A stretch of 56,690 nt of DNA from an uncultured Lachnospiraceae bacterium (GCA_949076555.1 CARUOB010000013.1:1-56690); one strand, 5' to 3'; shown: positions 1 through 9,482, counted from the stretch's first letter. Numbers and translations are program-made. The notes: generated by a model not told the origin, from the sequence alone.

Positions 1-108
1 GAGGTACTTTCGAGTTTAGCGCTGTTACGGCTGGAACGGAGCGCAAGCGCGTCTGTGTTGATTATTCATTTGTACAATTTCGATACATATAATTAGGTTT
101 CGCCTTTC

Positions 109-2760
109 TTATCCCCACCGATTTTTCAACCTGTTTTGTAATCGGTACAATGTATTCAGCGCATCCATCGGCGTCAGGTTACTCACGTCGATCTCCTTAA
201 GCTCCTTGATCACGTCCTCATCCTTCACCGTGTCAAACAGGGAAATCTGCTCCAGATCCACCTCGTCGTACTTGACGGGCTTTTTCTTCTCGCTCTTTCC
301 CCGGTCGATCTCTATGCTCTGCACCTTCTCGGTGATGTCGTTGTCGCTTAGCTGCTCCACGATCTCCTTGGCCCGGTCGATGACCATATCCGGCACCCCG
401 GCCAGCTTCGCCACCTGAATGCCATAGCTCTTATCTGCGCCGCCCTTCACAATCTTCCGGAGAAAAACGATGTCGTCCCCCTTCTCCTTGACCGCGATGC
501 AGTAGTTGTTTACATTGTCCATCTTGCCTTCCAGCTCGGTCAGCTCGTGGTAATGGGTGGCAAACAGTGTCTTCGCCCCGAGAATCCGCCTGTTGCTGAT
601 GTGCTCGATCACTGCCCACGCGATGCTCAGGCCGTCGAAAGTGGATGTGCCGCGCCCGATCTCGTCGAGCACCAGCAGGCTGTTCGGCGTGGCATTCCGA
701 AGGATATTGGCCACCTCGTTCATCTCCACCATGAAAGTAGACTGGCCGCTGGCCAGATCGTCGGAGGCGCCCACCCTCGTAAATATCCTGTCCACAATGC
801 CGATATCCGCCTTTTTCGCGGGCACAAAGGAGCCAATCTGAGTCATCAGCACGATCAGCGCCACCTGCCGCATATAGGTGGACTTTCCCGCCATATTCGG
901 GCCTGTAATGACCGAGATACAGTGCTTTTTGTCATCCAGTCTGGTGTCGTTTGCGATAAACATATCGTTCTGGATCATCTGCTCCACCACGGGATGCCGT
1001 CCTTCTCTGATATCGATCACGCCTTTTTCATTGAGCGCCGGGCGTACATAGTGGTTCTGTTCCGCCACAAAGGCCAAAGACGTAAACACATCAAGCTTCG
1101 CCACGGCCCGGGCGGTTTTCTGAATCCGCTCCACCTCCCCTGCTATGGCCTCTCTGATCTCACAAAACAGGTCGTACTCCAGCGTAAAGAGCTTATCCTC
1201 CGCATTCAGGATAGAATCCTCCAGCTCTTTCAATCTGGGCGTCGTGTACCGCTCCGCATTGGCAAGCGTCTGCTTGCGCACATAGTCCTCCGGCACCTGA
1301 TCCCGGTAGGAATTGGTCACCTCAAAATAATAGCCGAAGACTTTATTGTACTTGATGCGCAGGTTTTTGATGCCCGTGCGCTCTCTGTCTTCCTCCTCCA
1401 ATTCTGCCAGCCACTTTTTCCCGTCGGTCTTTGCCTTTTTCAGGGAATCGATCGTCTCGTTAAATCCCTCCCTGATAATACCGCCCTCCTTGACGGCAAT
1501 GGGCGGTTCTTCCGTAATCGCGTCGTCGATCAGTTTGTGTATATCCTGCAGCGGGTCCATATTTTCCCGTATCTCCCGAAGAAGAGACGTCTCAAAATCG
1601 GCCAGCACCGTCCGCAGGGAAGGCAGCATTGCCAGGGAGTTGCGCAGCGCAATCAAATCTCTGGGATTCGCCGTTTTGTAGCTCACTTTGCCAAGAAGCC
1701 GCTCCAGATCGTAAATGGTGTGCAGATACTCCCGCAGTTCCTCTCTGTCAACGCTTCGCCCACACAGTTCCTCCACCGCGTCAAGCCGCTTTTGAATCCG
1801 CTCCCTGTCAATCAGGGGCTGTTCTATGTACTTGCGCAGAAGCCGCCCGCCAAGGGCCGTTTTCGTGCGGTCGAGCACACCCAGAAGAGACCCTTTTTTC
1901 TGTTTCTCACGAAGCGTCTCGATCAGTTCCAGATTCCGTCTTGTGGAGCTGTCCAAAAGCATGTACTTGCTGCTCAGGTACGGATAAATATGGGTAAAAT
2001 GGGAAAGCGAAGTCTTCTGCGTCTCATAGAGGTATAAAAGCAGCGCCCCCGCCGCCGTCATTCCCGCGGGAAAGTCCTCTATGCCGAGTCCTCCCAGCGT
2101 ATTCACCCGGAAATGCCGCATCAGCGTCTTTTTACAGCCTTCCTCGTCAAAATAATGAGGGGACAGAGAATAAACAGACACGTTCAGTCTGTTTTTTAAA
2201 TCCTCGATATCGTAACCGCTGACAAAAAACTGCTCGTTGCAGATTACCTCCGAGGGCGCGTATTTGTTGATTTCATCCTGAAGTTTTCGGATGTCCTCCA
2301 CCTCTGTCAGATAGTAATCCCCGGTGGTCACATCCGCCACCGAAAGCCCGATCTTTCCGGGGAAATAAGTAACACAGAGCAGATAATTGTTCTTGCTGTC
2401 ATCCAAAGCCTGAATATTCAGGTTCGTACCCGGCGTGACCACCCGGATCACTTCCCGCTTCACGATGCCTTTCGCGTTTTTGGGATCCTCCACCTGCTCG
2501 CAGATCGCCACCTTATATCCTTTGGATACCAACTTATTCAGATAACTGTCTACCGCGTGATAAGGAACGCCGCACATCGGCGCGCGCTCTTCCTGCCCAC
2601 AGCTTTTTCCCGTCAGCGTAATTTCCAGTTCCTTTGAGGCCGTCAGCGCGTCCTCAAAAAACATTTCGTAAAAATCCCCTAGTCTATAAAATAAAATGCA
2701 GTCCTGATACTCCTTCTTCGTATCCAGATATTGCTGCATCATAGGTGTCAGCTCAGCCAT
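109..2760 (-). CDS. mutS: DNA mismatch repair protein MutS
   Basis: Mismatch-recognition ATPase that binds base mismatches and small loops in newly replicated DNA. At 883 residues it has the normal full length of a bacterial MutS. Visible are the N-terminal mismatch-reading motif GDFYEMF (about residues 28-34), the Walker A loop GPNMAGKST near residue 620, the DEIGRGTSTFDG Walker B/D-loop stretch, and the THYHEL H-loop. Near residue 837 the tail carries QISLF, which fits the beta-clamp-binding peptide of MutS proteins. The ATG at 2758-2760 lies inside the end of miaB, a 13-nt overlap, so the two genes are very likely co-transcribed and translationally coupled. mutL, the usual downstream partner, would lie beyond the left edge; the 108 bases after the stop hold no gene I can recognise. 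Confidence 0.98.
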   Translation of the reverse strand: MAELTPMMQQYLDTKKEYQDCILFYRLGDFYEMFFEDALTASKELEITLTGKSCGQEERAPMCGVPYHAVDSYLNKLVSKGYKVAICEQVEDPKNAKGIVKREVIRVVTPGTNLNIQALDDSKNNYLLCVTYFPGKIGLSVADVTTGDYYLTEVEDIRKLQDEINKYAPSEVICNEQFFVSGYDIEDLKNRLNVSVYSLSPHYFDEEGCKKTLMRHFRVNTLGGLGIEDFPAGMTAAGALLLYLYETQKTSLSHFTHIYPYLSSKYMLLDSSTRRNLELIETLREKQKKGSLLGVLDRTKTALGGRLLRKYIEQPLIDRERIQKRLDAVEELCGRSVDREELREYLHTIYDLERLLGKVSYKTANPRDLIALRNSLAMLPSLRTVLADFETSLLREIRENMDPLQDIHKLIDDAITEEPPIAVKEGGIIREGFNETIDSLKKAKTDGKKWLAELEEEDRERTGIKNLRIKYNKVFGYYFEVTNSYRDQVPEDYVRKQTLANAERYTTPRLKELEDSILNAEDKLFTLEYDLFCEIREAIAGEVERIQKTARAVAKLDVFTSLAFVAEQNHYVRPALNEKGVIDIREGRHPVVEQMIQNDMFIANDTRLDDKKHCISVITGPNMAGKSTYMRQVALIVLMTQIGSFVPAKKADIGIVDRIFTRVGASDDLASGQSTFMVEMNEVANILRNATPNSLLVLDEIGRGTSTFDGLSIAWAVIEHISNRRILGAKTLFATHYHELTELEGKMDNVNNYCIAVKEKGDDIVFLRKIVKGGADKSYGIQVAKLAGVPDMVIDRAKEIVEQLSDNDITEKVQSIEIDRGKSEKKKPVKYDEVDLEQISLFDTVKDEDVIKELKEIDVSNLTPMDALNTLYRLQNRLKNRWG

Positions 2761-4223
2761 TGGTTATCAACCATCTTTCCTAATCTCGTATGTTTGGTTT
2801 GACCCAGCCAGTCAACCATTCGTCCCGTGTAGTAGAAGCCATGACAGGTGTCCAGCGCTACCATGACAAGTTTGCCCACAAGCCTTTTATCCGCCTTAAA
2901 GTGCACCAGCATGTTATTGCCAAGCCGCCCGGTGACGAATGCAGGGTCCTGTTCGTTCACTTCCTCCACAAGGGCCTCCATCACTCTTCCCTGCAAGAGC
3001 GAAGCACGCTCCTTTGCCGTCTCCTGTACCACGGCAAGCAGCTTGTTGAATCCCTCGTGCACGGTCTCCTCCGGCACCTGATTCTCCATGGCCGCCGCAG
3101 GCGTGCCTGTCCTTGGAGAATAGATAAACGTAAAGGCATTGTCAAACTGTACTTTTTTCACCACGTCAATGGTCTCTTCCACATCCTCGGGCGTTTCTCC
3201 CGGAAAACCGACAATCAGATCCGTGGTGATCGAAATGTCGGGGATGGCTGTTTTCAGTTTATCCGTAAGCGCAAGATACTGTGCCTTCGTGTAGCGCCTG
3301 TTCATGGCCTGCAATATGCGGTCAGACCCCGCCTGCAGGGGCAGATGCAGATGGCGGCATATCTTTGTGGAATGCCGCATCACCTCGATCAGATCATCAG
3401 ACAGATCCTTGGGGTGGGAAGTCATAAAACGGATGCGCCGCAGTCCCTCTATCTTCTCCACCTCTTGCAAAAGCGCAGCAAAGGACAGGGGATTTTCCAA
3501 ATTTTTCCCGTAAGAGTTGACGTTCTGCCCAAGCAGCATAACTTCCACTACGCCGTCCTCCACCAGCGTCTCAATCTCTCTCAGAATATCTTTTGGCTCC
3601 CTGCTTCTCTCCCGCCCGCGCACATAGGGCACGATACAATAGCTGCAAAAATTATTGCAGCCAAACATAATGTTAACGCCGGACTTATAGCTGTATTTGC
3701 GTTTTACCGGCAAATTTTCTACAATTTTATCTGTCTCCTGCCAAATATCCACAACCATATTTCCGGACGAAAGCGTCTCTGAAAGAAGCTTCGCAAACTG
3801 AAAAATGTTGTGGGTGCCGAAGACCAAATCCACAAACCGATAGCTTTTCTTTATCTTTTCGATCACAGACTGCTCCTGCATCATACAGCCGCAGAGTGCG
3901 ATTTTTAAGTGCGGTTTCTTTTTTTTCAGACTGTTTAAGTAACCGAGACGCCCGTAAACCCGCTGGTTTGCGTTATCCCGCACGGTACAGGTATTGTAAA
4001 GGACAAAATCTGCCTCTTCCTCCACATCAGTCAGCTCATAGCCCGCCTTTTCCAGAACGCCTGACAGTTTTTCGGAATCTCTGGCGTTCATCTGGCAGCC
4101 GAAAGTCACCACACAGGCTTTCGGAACACGCCCGTGTTCCACCTGAAAAGCCTTTACATAAATCTGACAATTTTCTGTGTACTTCTTTTGTTGCTCCAGT
4201 TCCATTTCGTTTTCATTTGACAA
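2748..4223 (-). CDS. miaB: tRNA-2-methylthio-N6-dimethylallyladenosine synthase MiaB
   Basis: Radical-SAM methylthiotransferase that turns i6A37 into ms2i6A37 in tRNAs. The N-terminal UPF0004 domain has three cluster cysteines in FGCQMN, NTCTVR and CGCMM. The radical-SAM cluster motif CNNFCSYC sits near residues 189-196, and a C-terminal TRAM-like region follows. The 491-residue length is usual for clostridial MiaB with an N-terminal extension. The start I accept is a TTG at 4221-4223 with an AAGGGG Shine-Dalgarno about 11 nt upstream; an ATG six codons later (4205) has no such site. The gene lies 30 nt after the degV stop and overlaps mutS by 13 nt, giving a degV-miaB-mutS unit. Confidence 0.97.
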   Translation of the reverse strand: MSNENEMELEQQKKYTENCQIYVKAFQVEHGRVPKACVVTFGCQMNARDSEKLSGVLEKAGYELTDVEEEADFVLYNTCTVRDNANQRVYGRLGYLNSLKKKKPHLKIALCGCMMQEQSVIEKIKKSYRFVDLVFGTHNIFQFAKLLSETLSSGNMVVDIWQETDKIVENLPVKRKYSYKSGVNIMFGCNNFCSYCIVPYVRGRERSREPKDILREIETLVEDGVVEVMLLGQNVNSYGKNLENPLSFAALLQEVEKIEGLRRIRFMTSHPKDLSDDLIEVMRHSTKICRHLHLPLQAGSDRILQAMNRRYTKAQYLALTDKLKTAIPDISITTDLIVGFPGETPEDVEETIDVVKKVQFDNAFTFIYSPRTGTPAAAMENQVPEETVHEGFNKLLAVVQETAKERASLLQGRVMEALVEEVNEQDPAFVTGRLGNNMLVHFKADKRLVGKLVMVALDTCHGFYYTGRMVDWLGQTKHTRLGKMVDNQWLS

Positions 4224-4253
4224 TGTTTGTAATTCCCCTTTTCTGCATATGTT

Positions 4254-5117
4254 TTAGATTTTCTTTGCGCAGGCAAGCGCTAAAGAACCGGGTCCTATAT
4301 GACAGGCGATGCTTAAAGAAAGCGGGTCCATATGCACGTCAAAGCCCGGAAATGCCGCAAGCACCTGCTCCTTAAACTGCTCCGCAGCCTCTCTGTCATA
4401 GGTGTAGGCAATCTGCAGCCAGATTTTGTCCGCCGACACGCCGCCGAAGCGTTTTTCCATGTCCGCCTTGATCGCGTTTATCATAATCGTCTTTCCCTGC
4501 GAGACCGTTCTCGCCTTGGCAAAAGCATCCAGCTTATCCCCCTGAATCGTCAAGACGGGTTTCAAGCGCAGAATCGTTCCGAGCGCCGCCGCCGCAGGCG
4601 TAATCCTGCCGCCCTTTTTCAGATAATACAGCGTGTCCAGCATGATATAAATGCTGGAGTTGAACTTATCCTCCTCCAAAAACTCTCTGACTGCCGCCGC
4701 GTCCATCCCCCGCTCGATCAGAACAAGGGCGTCGAGCGCCGACTGTCTCTGGGTCACGGAGATCCGCTGGTTGTTGACCACCTGCACCCTGCCGTCATAA
4801 TTTTCCGAAAGCATCCGCGCGCTCTGGCAGGAGCCGCTAAGACCGCTGGACATCGGGATATGCACGATCTCGTCATATGTCTCTAACAGTTCGTCCCAGA
4901 GCTTCATCACCGCTTCCGGGCTTGGCTGGCTCGTAATCACGTCCGCATTCTCGGCAAGCCGCTCATAAAACTGCGCCTGCGTCAGCGTGATATCTTCGAA
5001 AAATGTCTCCTCATTGATCATAAACGGCATGGGCAGTACATAAAGCCCCATCTCCTTCGCCTGAGACTGCGTAATGCCGCTGTTACTGTCTGTCACGACT
5101 GCAATTCTCTTACTCAT
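4254..5117 (-). CDS. degV: DegV family fatty-acid-binding protein (FakB-like)
   Basis: DegV-fold protein of 287 residues. Members bind a fatty acid and present it to the kinase FakA for phosphorylation. The start of the protein (IAVVTDSNSG) and the lipid-contacting stretch MSSGLSGSCQSA match the family. ATG 5115-5117 is preferred over the in-frame ATG at 5129 because GAGGGTG lies just before it, and the upstream ATG overlaps that ribosome site. A FakA-like kinase is encoded 2.3 kb upstream on the same strand (7415-9106), which supports a role in exogenous fatty acid use. Bacteria often have several DegV paralogues, so the ligand cannot be told from sequence. The 166-bp gap before it contains a large palindrome and a perfect 10-bp hairpin (5159-5186). 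Confidence 0.92.
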   Translation of the reverse strand: MSKRIAVVTDSNSGITQSQAKEMGLYVLPMPFMINEETFFEDITLTQAQFYERLAENADVITSQPSPEAVMKLWDELLETYDEIVHIPMSSGLSGSCQSARMLSENYDGRVQVVNNQRISVTQRQSALDALVLIERGMDAAAVREFLEEDKFNSSIYIMLDTLYYLKKGGRITPAAAALGTILRLKPVLTIQGDKLDAFAKARTVSQGKTIMINAIKADMEKRFGGVSADKIWLQIAYTYDREAAEQFKEQVLAAFPGFDVHMDPLSLSIACHIGPGSLALACAKKI

Positions 5118-5158
5118 AGTCACCCTCATTTTCTGCTTTCATATTCACAAATCCATAC

Positions 5159-5186
5159 AGAGAATGCCTGCATTTTGGCATTCTCT
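5159..5186. repeat. Perfect 10-bp hairpin upstream of degV
   Basis: AGAGAATGCC is followed after 8 nt by its exact reverse complement GGCATTCTCT. The hairpin lies between recG and degV, about 40 nt before the degV start, so it would be in the degV leader. It has no following T-run on the minus strand, so it is not a normal terminator. It may be a processing or regulatory structure. Confidence 0.6.
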
Positions 5187-5187
5187 C

Positions 5188-5253
5188 AAGTAAGACTTAG
5201 TACTTCTTGGCGAGGCAGTCAATACTGCCGAGTCTTAGAAGTACTTCTTACTT
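5188..5253. repeat. Large imperfect palindrome between recG and degV
   Basis: Two arms of about 31 nt around a 4-nt centre. The outer arm is AAGTAAGA / TCTTACTT, the middle AGTACTTCT / AGAAGTACT, and the inner GGCAGT-caat-ACTGCC, with a small offset between arms. It sits just after the recG stop. It lacks a T-tract, so it resembles a mobile or REP-like palindromic element more than an ordinary terminator. Confidence 0.65.
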
Positions 5254-5254
5254 T

Positions 5255-5287
5255 GTTCTCACTCTGTTCTCACTCTGTTCTCCCTCA
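5255..5287. repeat. Three tandem 11-bp units
   Basis: GTTCTCACTCT occurs twice in perfect tandem (5255-5265, 5266-5276), followed by a diverged third unit GTTCTCCCTCA (5277-5287). It lies between the recG stop and the palindrome at 5188-5253. Slippage-prone; no function visible. Confidence 0.7.
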
Positions 5288-5295
5288 GTTTACCG

Positions 5296-7404
5296 TCAGA
5301 TACTCCTAAAGTCAACCTCATTTGTCCCCTGCAGATTCAACGATCTCTTAAGTGCCGCATACGCTTCCCCTGCGAGCGCCTCATCCTCGGCAAGCACCTT
5401 GTCCGCCCAATCGCTTGCGCTTTGAAGGACCGCCGCGTCCCGGTAAATATCTCCCAGCACAAACTGTAAATCCCCGCTCTGCCTGATCCCGAACAGGTCT
5501 CCCGGCCCCCGGAGGGCCAGATCTTTGCCTGCGATATAGAAACCGTCGTTGGATTCGTTTAAAATCTTTAACCGTTCCATGGTTTCGGGACGCTCCGATT
5601 TGCTGATAAAGATGCAGTAGGACTGCTTGTCCCCGCGCCCCACCCGGCCTCTGAGCTGGTGAAGCTGCGCAAGCCCGAACCGCTCCGCGTTCTCCACAAG
5701 CATCACCGTGGCGTTCGGCACATTGATCCCCACCTCGATCACCGTGGTGGACACGAGCACATCTATATGATGCGCCGCAAAAGCCTCCATGATTCTGGTT
5801 TTCTCCGCCGGACGCATTCTGCCGTGAAGCGTCTCCACGCGGACCTCTGGGGAAAGCGCGCTCCTTAGCTTCTTCGCGTAGGAAACCACGTCCTCCAGCT
5901 CTTGTTCTTCCCCCTCTTCCACCATGGGACAGATCACATAGACCTGGCTGCCCTGCGCCACTTCCTTTTCTATGAATTTATAGGCGGTATTCCGGTAGGA
6001 CGTATTCACCACACAGTTTTTGATGGGCAGTCTGTCCGCCGGCAGCTCGTCCAGTACGGAAATATGCAGATCTCCGTACAAAATGATGGCCAGCGTCCGC
6101 GGAATGGGCGTCGCGCTCATCACAAGCACATGCACGGCCTGCTCCTCCCAAGAAGACCCGCTTTCCGCATCCGGGCCCGCGCCGCCCGCACCTTGGCTGA
6201 TGCCGCCCTTCTCCGCCAGCGTCTCCCGCTGTCTGACCCCGAAACGGTGCTGCTCGTCGGTAATGACAAGAGAGAGGTTTTTGTAGGCCACCTTCTCCTG
6301 AATCAGCGCGTGGGTGCCGATCACGATATCCGCCTCCCCGCTCTCGATCTGCGCGTAGATTTCCCGTCTGTCCCTGGCGCCGACCGATCCGGTCAAAAGC
6401 ACGGGATGTATTTGCAGACCGTATTCCCGGTTCAGTTTCTCCAGACTCTCATAATGCTGTCTGGCCAGAACCTCCGTAGGGGCCATCATTGCCCCCTGAA
6501 ACCCGTTGGCCGCGCACATGATGAGAGAAAGAAACGCTAAGATCGTCTTGCCGGAGCCCACATCCCCCTGCACCAGCCTGTTCATGGCATATTCGGAGGT
6601 TAAGTCCGCCTGAATTTCGGCCCACACCTTCTGCTGGGCCTTCGTCAGCCGGTAAGGCAAAGCCTCGATCAACCGCTCTGTCTGCGCCACCTCGATCATG
6701 GGCCGGGCGCTTTTCATCCGCTCGTTAGACTCCCGCATCCTGCGAAGCGTCAGGATAAAGCGGAAAAACTCGTCAAACACAAGCCTGCTTCTGGCGGCCA
6801 GAAGAGCCTCTCTACCCGACGGGAAATGCATCTGTTCCACAGCCTCACGAAAAGCCGGAAATCCTTCCGCCACGCGGATCTTTTCCGGAAGCGGGTCCTG
6901 CGACAGATCCACAAGACCGATGGCCTGTCTCACCGCCTTTGTGATGGCGTTGTTGGTCAGCCCTTTCGTGGTGGCGTAGCGCGGCTGCATACAGTCCGTC
7001 AGCTTCCCGTACTCCTCCGGCTTATAGATCCGTGCCTGCTCCATCACATACCGGTCTTTCCTGCGGTGCAGACATCCCCTGAATATATAGGTCTGCCCCC
7101 GTTTCAGACTGTTTTTCAGATAGGGCATGTTAAAGTAGGTCATGTGCAGGCTGCCGCCCTCACAGGCTGCCTCAAAGGTGGTGATGGAAAGCCCCCGCAC
7201 ATGTCTGGTCGCCACATTGCCCGAAAGCTGCCCCGCCACCGCCGCAATCTCCCCGTCAGGCGCTCCATCAAGCGCAGCCGGAAGGGAAAACTGTTCGTAG
7301 TCCCTTGGATAATACGACACCAGCTTCTCCGCCGTATCTACATGCAATTTTTCAAAGAGGGCGGCGGTTTTTTCACCGACGCCCTTCAAATTTCTGATAT
7401 CCAT
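5296..7404 (-). CDS. recG: ATP-dependent DNA helicase RecG
   Basis: Superfamily 2 helicase that remodels stalled replication forks and branched DNA. An N-terminal wedge/OB-fold region (LKGVGEKTAALF near the start) is followed by Walker A GDVGSGKT near residue 280, the DEQHRFG box near 381, motif III SATPIPRTL, and C-terminal helicase motifs including the QLHQLRGRVGRG stretch. I take ATG 7402-7404 (MDIRNLKGVG, 702 residues). The longer reading from 7470 would run into the fakA-like gene, whose stop is only 10 nt upstream of this ATG. A polar Gly/Ala/Ser-rich insert of about 20 residues sits between the DEQH box and motif III. Gene order asp23-fakA-recG matches that of Bacillus yloU-yloV-recG. 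Confidence 0.97.
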   Translation of the reverse strand: MDIRNLKGVGEKTAALFEKLHVDTAEKLVSYYPRDYEQFSLPAALDGAPDGEIAAVAGQLSGNVATRHVRGLSITTFEAACEGGSLHMTYFNMPYLKNSLKRGQTYIFRGCLHRRKDRYVMEQARIYKPEEYGKLTDCMQPRYATTKGLTNNAITKAVRQAIGLVDLSQDPLPEKIRVAEGFPAFREAVEQMHFPSGREALLAARSRLVFDEFFRFILTLRRMRESNERMKSARPMIEVAQTERLIEALPYRLTKAQQKVWAEIQADLTSEYAMNRLVQGDVGSGKTILAFLSLIMCAANGFQGAMMAPTEVLARQHYESLEKLNREYGLQIHPVLLTGSVGARDRREIYAQIESGEADIVIGTHALIQEKVAYKNLSLVITDEQHRFGVRQRETLAEKGGISQGAGGAGPDAESGSSWEEQAVHVLVMSATPIPRTLAIILYGDLHISVLDELPADRLPIKNCVVNTSYRNTAYKFIEKEVAQGSQVYVICPMVEEGEEQELEDVVSYAKKLRSALSPEVRVETLHGRMRPAEKTRIMEAFAAHHIDVLVSTTVIEVGINVPNATVMLVENAERFGLAQLHQLRGRVGRGDKQSYCIFISKSERPETMERLKILNESNDGFYIAGKDLALRGPGDLFGIRQSGDLQFVLGDIYRDAAVLQSASDWADKVLAEDEALAGEAYAALKRSLNLQGTNEVDFRSI

Positions 7405-7414
7405 AAATGTCCGC

Positions 7415-9106
7415 TTATTCCGCTGAAATAATATAATAGTAAATCGGCTGTCCGCCGTACTGTAGCTCAATATCGCAATCCGGATACTTCTCCCCGATCT
7501 TGCCGCGCAGCTTTTCGGCGTCCTCCTCCGTGATCTCTTCCCCGTAATAGATACTGATCAGTTCCTTCTCCTCATGCATCATGGCTTCCACCATATTGAC
7601 CGCCACAGAGGAAATCGCCGTTCCCACGGCGAGGATACCGTGATCGCCAAGCCCCATGAAATCGCCCTGCCGGATCTCCTGCCCGTCGATGTTTGTATCG
7701 CGCACCGCGTAGGTAACCTGTCCCGTGGCCACCGCTTTCATTTCGGAAACCATGGTCTCCTCGTTCTCCTCGACAGACAGGCCGGGCACATAGTTGATCA
7801 CCGCCGTGATGCCCTGGGGGACAGTCTTTGTGGGAATCACCACAATCTTCTTGTCCTTCACAAGGGACTGTGCCTGATTGGCTGCCAGAATGATGTTTTT
7901 GTTATTCGGCAGAATGAAAATCGTGTCCGCGTTCACCTTATCGATCGCTTTCAGCATGTCTTCCGTGCTGGGATTCATGGTCTGTCCGCCCTCGATGATG
8001 TAGTCGACGCCAAGACCCTTAAAGATCTCCGCAATGCCGTCTCCCACGGAAACCGCGATAAAGCCCACATCCTTTTTCGGTCCCGGCAGATCATCCTCCT
8101 CTTTTACAGGCTTTTCCTCCTGTTTGGACATCCGAAAGAGCTTTTCCTGATGCTCCAGCCGCATATTGTCAATTTTCATGTTGGAGAGCGCACCGTACTT
8201 TAATGCCTTCTGAATCGCCAGACCGGGATCGTTGGTATGTACGTGCACCTTTACCACGTCCTCGTCCGCAACCACTACAATGGAATCTCCGATGGACTCT
8301 AAATACGCCTTAAAATCCATCTCCGTCTTGATATTAAACACCTTGTTTAACATGATGATAAACTCGGTGCAGTAGCCGAATTTGATTTCCGCGTTCGCCT
8401 GCGCTTCATAACCTGCCGCGCCCACCGCTTTGCCGGGAGCCGCTATGGTATTCTTCTCCACCGTCAGGTCGATCTCTTTTCCGAGAAAAGCATCGTACGC
8501 GCCTTTCATCACCTGCATCAGTCCTTGACCGCCGGAGTCAACAACGCCCGCCTGCTTTAACACAGGCAAAAGCTCCGGCGTCTGCAAAAGCACTTCGTCC
8601 GCATGGGCGATCACCTGTCCCAAAAACTCAGCCATATCCGTAACGCCCGCATCCGCAAGCTCTCTCGCCTTGAGCGCGCCTCCCTTAGCCACGGTGAGGA
8701 TGGTGCCCTCCTTGGGCTTCATAACCGCTTTGTAAGCCGTATCCACCGCCTTTTCGAAGGCTGTGGCCAGTACGGGAACCGTAATCTCCTGACACTCCTT
8801 CACACCCTTCGTAAATCCTCTGAACAACTGTGATAAAATGACGCCCGAATTTCCCCTCGCCCCTCGAAGAGACCCGGAGGAAATCGCTTTACACAGGGAA
8901 ACCATGTCGATATCCCCCATATCGTAAAGGGCGGACACCTCTCTGGCTGCCGCCATAATCGTCATCGTCATATTCGTGCCCGTATCGCCGTCCGGCACGG
9001 GGAACACGTTCAACTCATTGATCCATTCCTTTTTGCTCTCAAGATTTTTCGCTCCGGCGAGGAACATTCTGGCCATCCGGCCGGCATCTATCGTATTTGA
9101 ATCCAC
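7415..9106 (-). CDS. fakA: FakA-like fatty acid kinase (DAK1/DegV-associated, YloV family)
   Basis: Kinase of 563 residues in the dihydroxyacetone-kinase-like YloV/FakA family, which phosphorylates a fatty acid held by a DegV (FakB) protein. The ATP-binding DhaL-type domain begins with LNVFPVPDGDTGTNM and includes SLRGARGNSGVILSQ. The C-terminal half (from about residue 340) is the domain that recognises the partner protein. The start is GTG at 9104-9106; the next ATG ten codons in (MARMFLAG) is possible, but the longer form fits the family. It follows asp23 by 16 nt and precedes recG by 10 nt, so all three are probably one operon. DegV-like 4254-5117 is a candidate partner. Confidence 0.93.
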   Translation of the reverse strand: MDSNTIDAGRMARMFLAGAKNLESKKEWINELNVFPVPDGDTGTNMTMTIMAAAREVSALYDMGDIDMVSLCKAISSGSLRGARGNSGVILSQLFRGFTKGVKECQEITVPVLATAFEKAVDTAYKAVMKPKEGTILTVAKGGALKARELADAGVTDMAEFLGQVIAHADEVLLQTPELLPVLKQAGVVDSGGQGLMQVMKGAYDAFLGKEIDLTVEKNTIAAPGKAVGAAGYEAQANAEIKFGYCTEFIIMLNKVFNIKTEMDFKAYLESIGDSIVVVADEDVVKVHVHTNDPGLAIQKALKYGALSNMKIDNMRLEHQEKLFRMSKQEEKPVKEEDDLPGPKKDVGFIAVSVGDGIAEIFKGLGVDYIIEGGQTMNPSTEDMLKAIDKVNADTIFILPNNKNIILAANQAQSLVKDKKIVVIPTKTVPQGITAVINYVPGLSVEENEETMVSEMKAVATGQVTYAVRDTNIDGQEIRQGDFMGLGDHGILAVGTAISSVAVNMVEAMMHEEKELISIYYGEEITEEDAEKLRGKIGEKYPDCDIELQYGGQPIYYYIISAE

Positions 9107-9122
9107 TTATTTGACCCTCCCT

Positions 9123-9482
9123 CTAGTCAATTACTCTCACACCTTCTACAAAAATATTGATCTTTTCCACTTCTATCCCGGCAAACTCTTCTACCTTATA
9201 TTTCACACTGTCGATCAAATTATCCGCCACTGCCAAAATACTTACGCCGTAGGACACAATAATGTGAAAATTGATGATGAGCTTATTGTTGTTCAAAAGA
9301 ACTTGTATGCCGCGCGTCATGCTGTCCTTTTTCAAGAGCTTAACCAGCCCGTCCCTGACGTTCATGCTCGCCATGCCGACCACACCGAAACACTCCATCG
9401 CCGCGTTTCCCGCAAACTGCGCGATCACTTCCTGGTCGATAGAGATATTTCCCATATGGGTATCCATTGAAGAGACTTTCAT
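9123..9482 (-). CDS. Asp23/Gls24 family envelope stress protein (YloU-like)
   Basis: A 119-residue Asp23/Gls24 family protein, a cytosolic small protein linked to envelope stress in Firmicutes. The typical beginning (GNISIDQEVIAQFAGNAAMEC, given here only as a type of start) leads into the family core ending VEKINIFVEGV. The start at 9480-9482 has a consensus AGGAGG site. It is the first gene of the asp23-fakA-recG operon and is transcribed away from rpmB, the same arrangement as rpmB/yloU in Bacillus. A TATAAT-type -10 lies on this strand at 9544-9549, with only a weak -35. Confidence 0.93.
   Translation of the reverse strand: MKVSSMDTHMGNISIDQEVIAQFAGNAAMECFGVVGMASMNVRDGLVKLLKKDSMTRGIQVLLNNNKLIINFHIIVSYGVSILAVADNLIDSVKYKVEEFAGIEVEKINIFVEGVRVID

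Noticed and set aside
1..108. Possible start of mutL or a tRNA left of mutS
   Set aside because: No open frame with a ribosome site and no tRNA-like fold in these bases.
547..2037. Long plus-strand frame (496 codons) opposite mutS
   Set aside because: Antisense to a clear MutS; the protein is rich in His/Arg/Leu with no family pattern, typical of a shadow.
2790..3782. Plus-strand frame of 330 codons opposite miaB
   Set aside because: Overlaps the radical-SAM gene completely and shows no domain.
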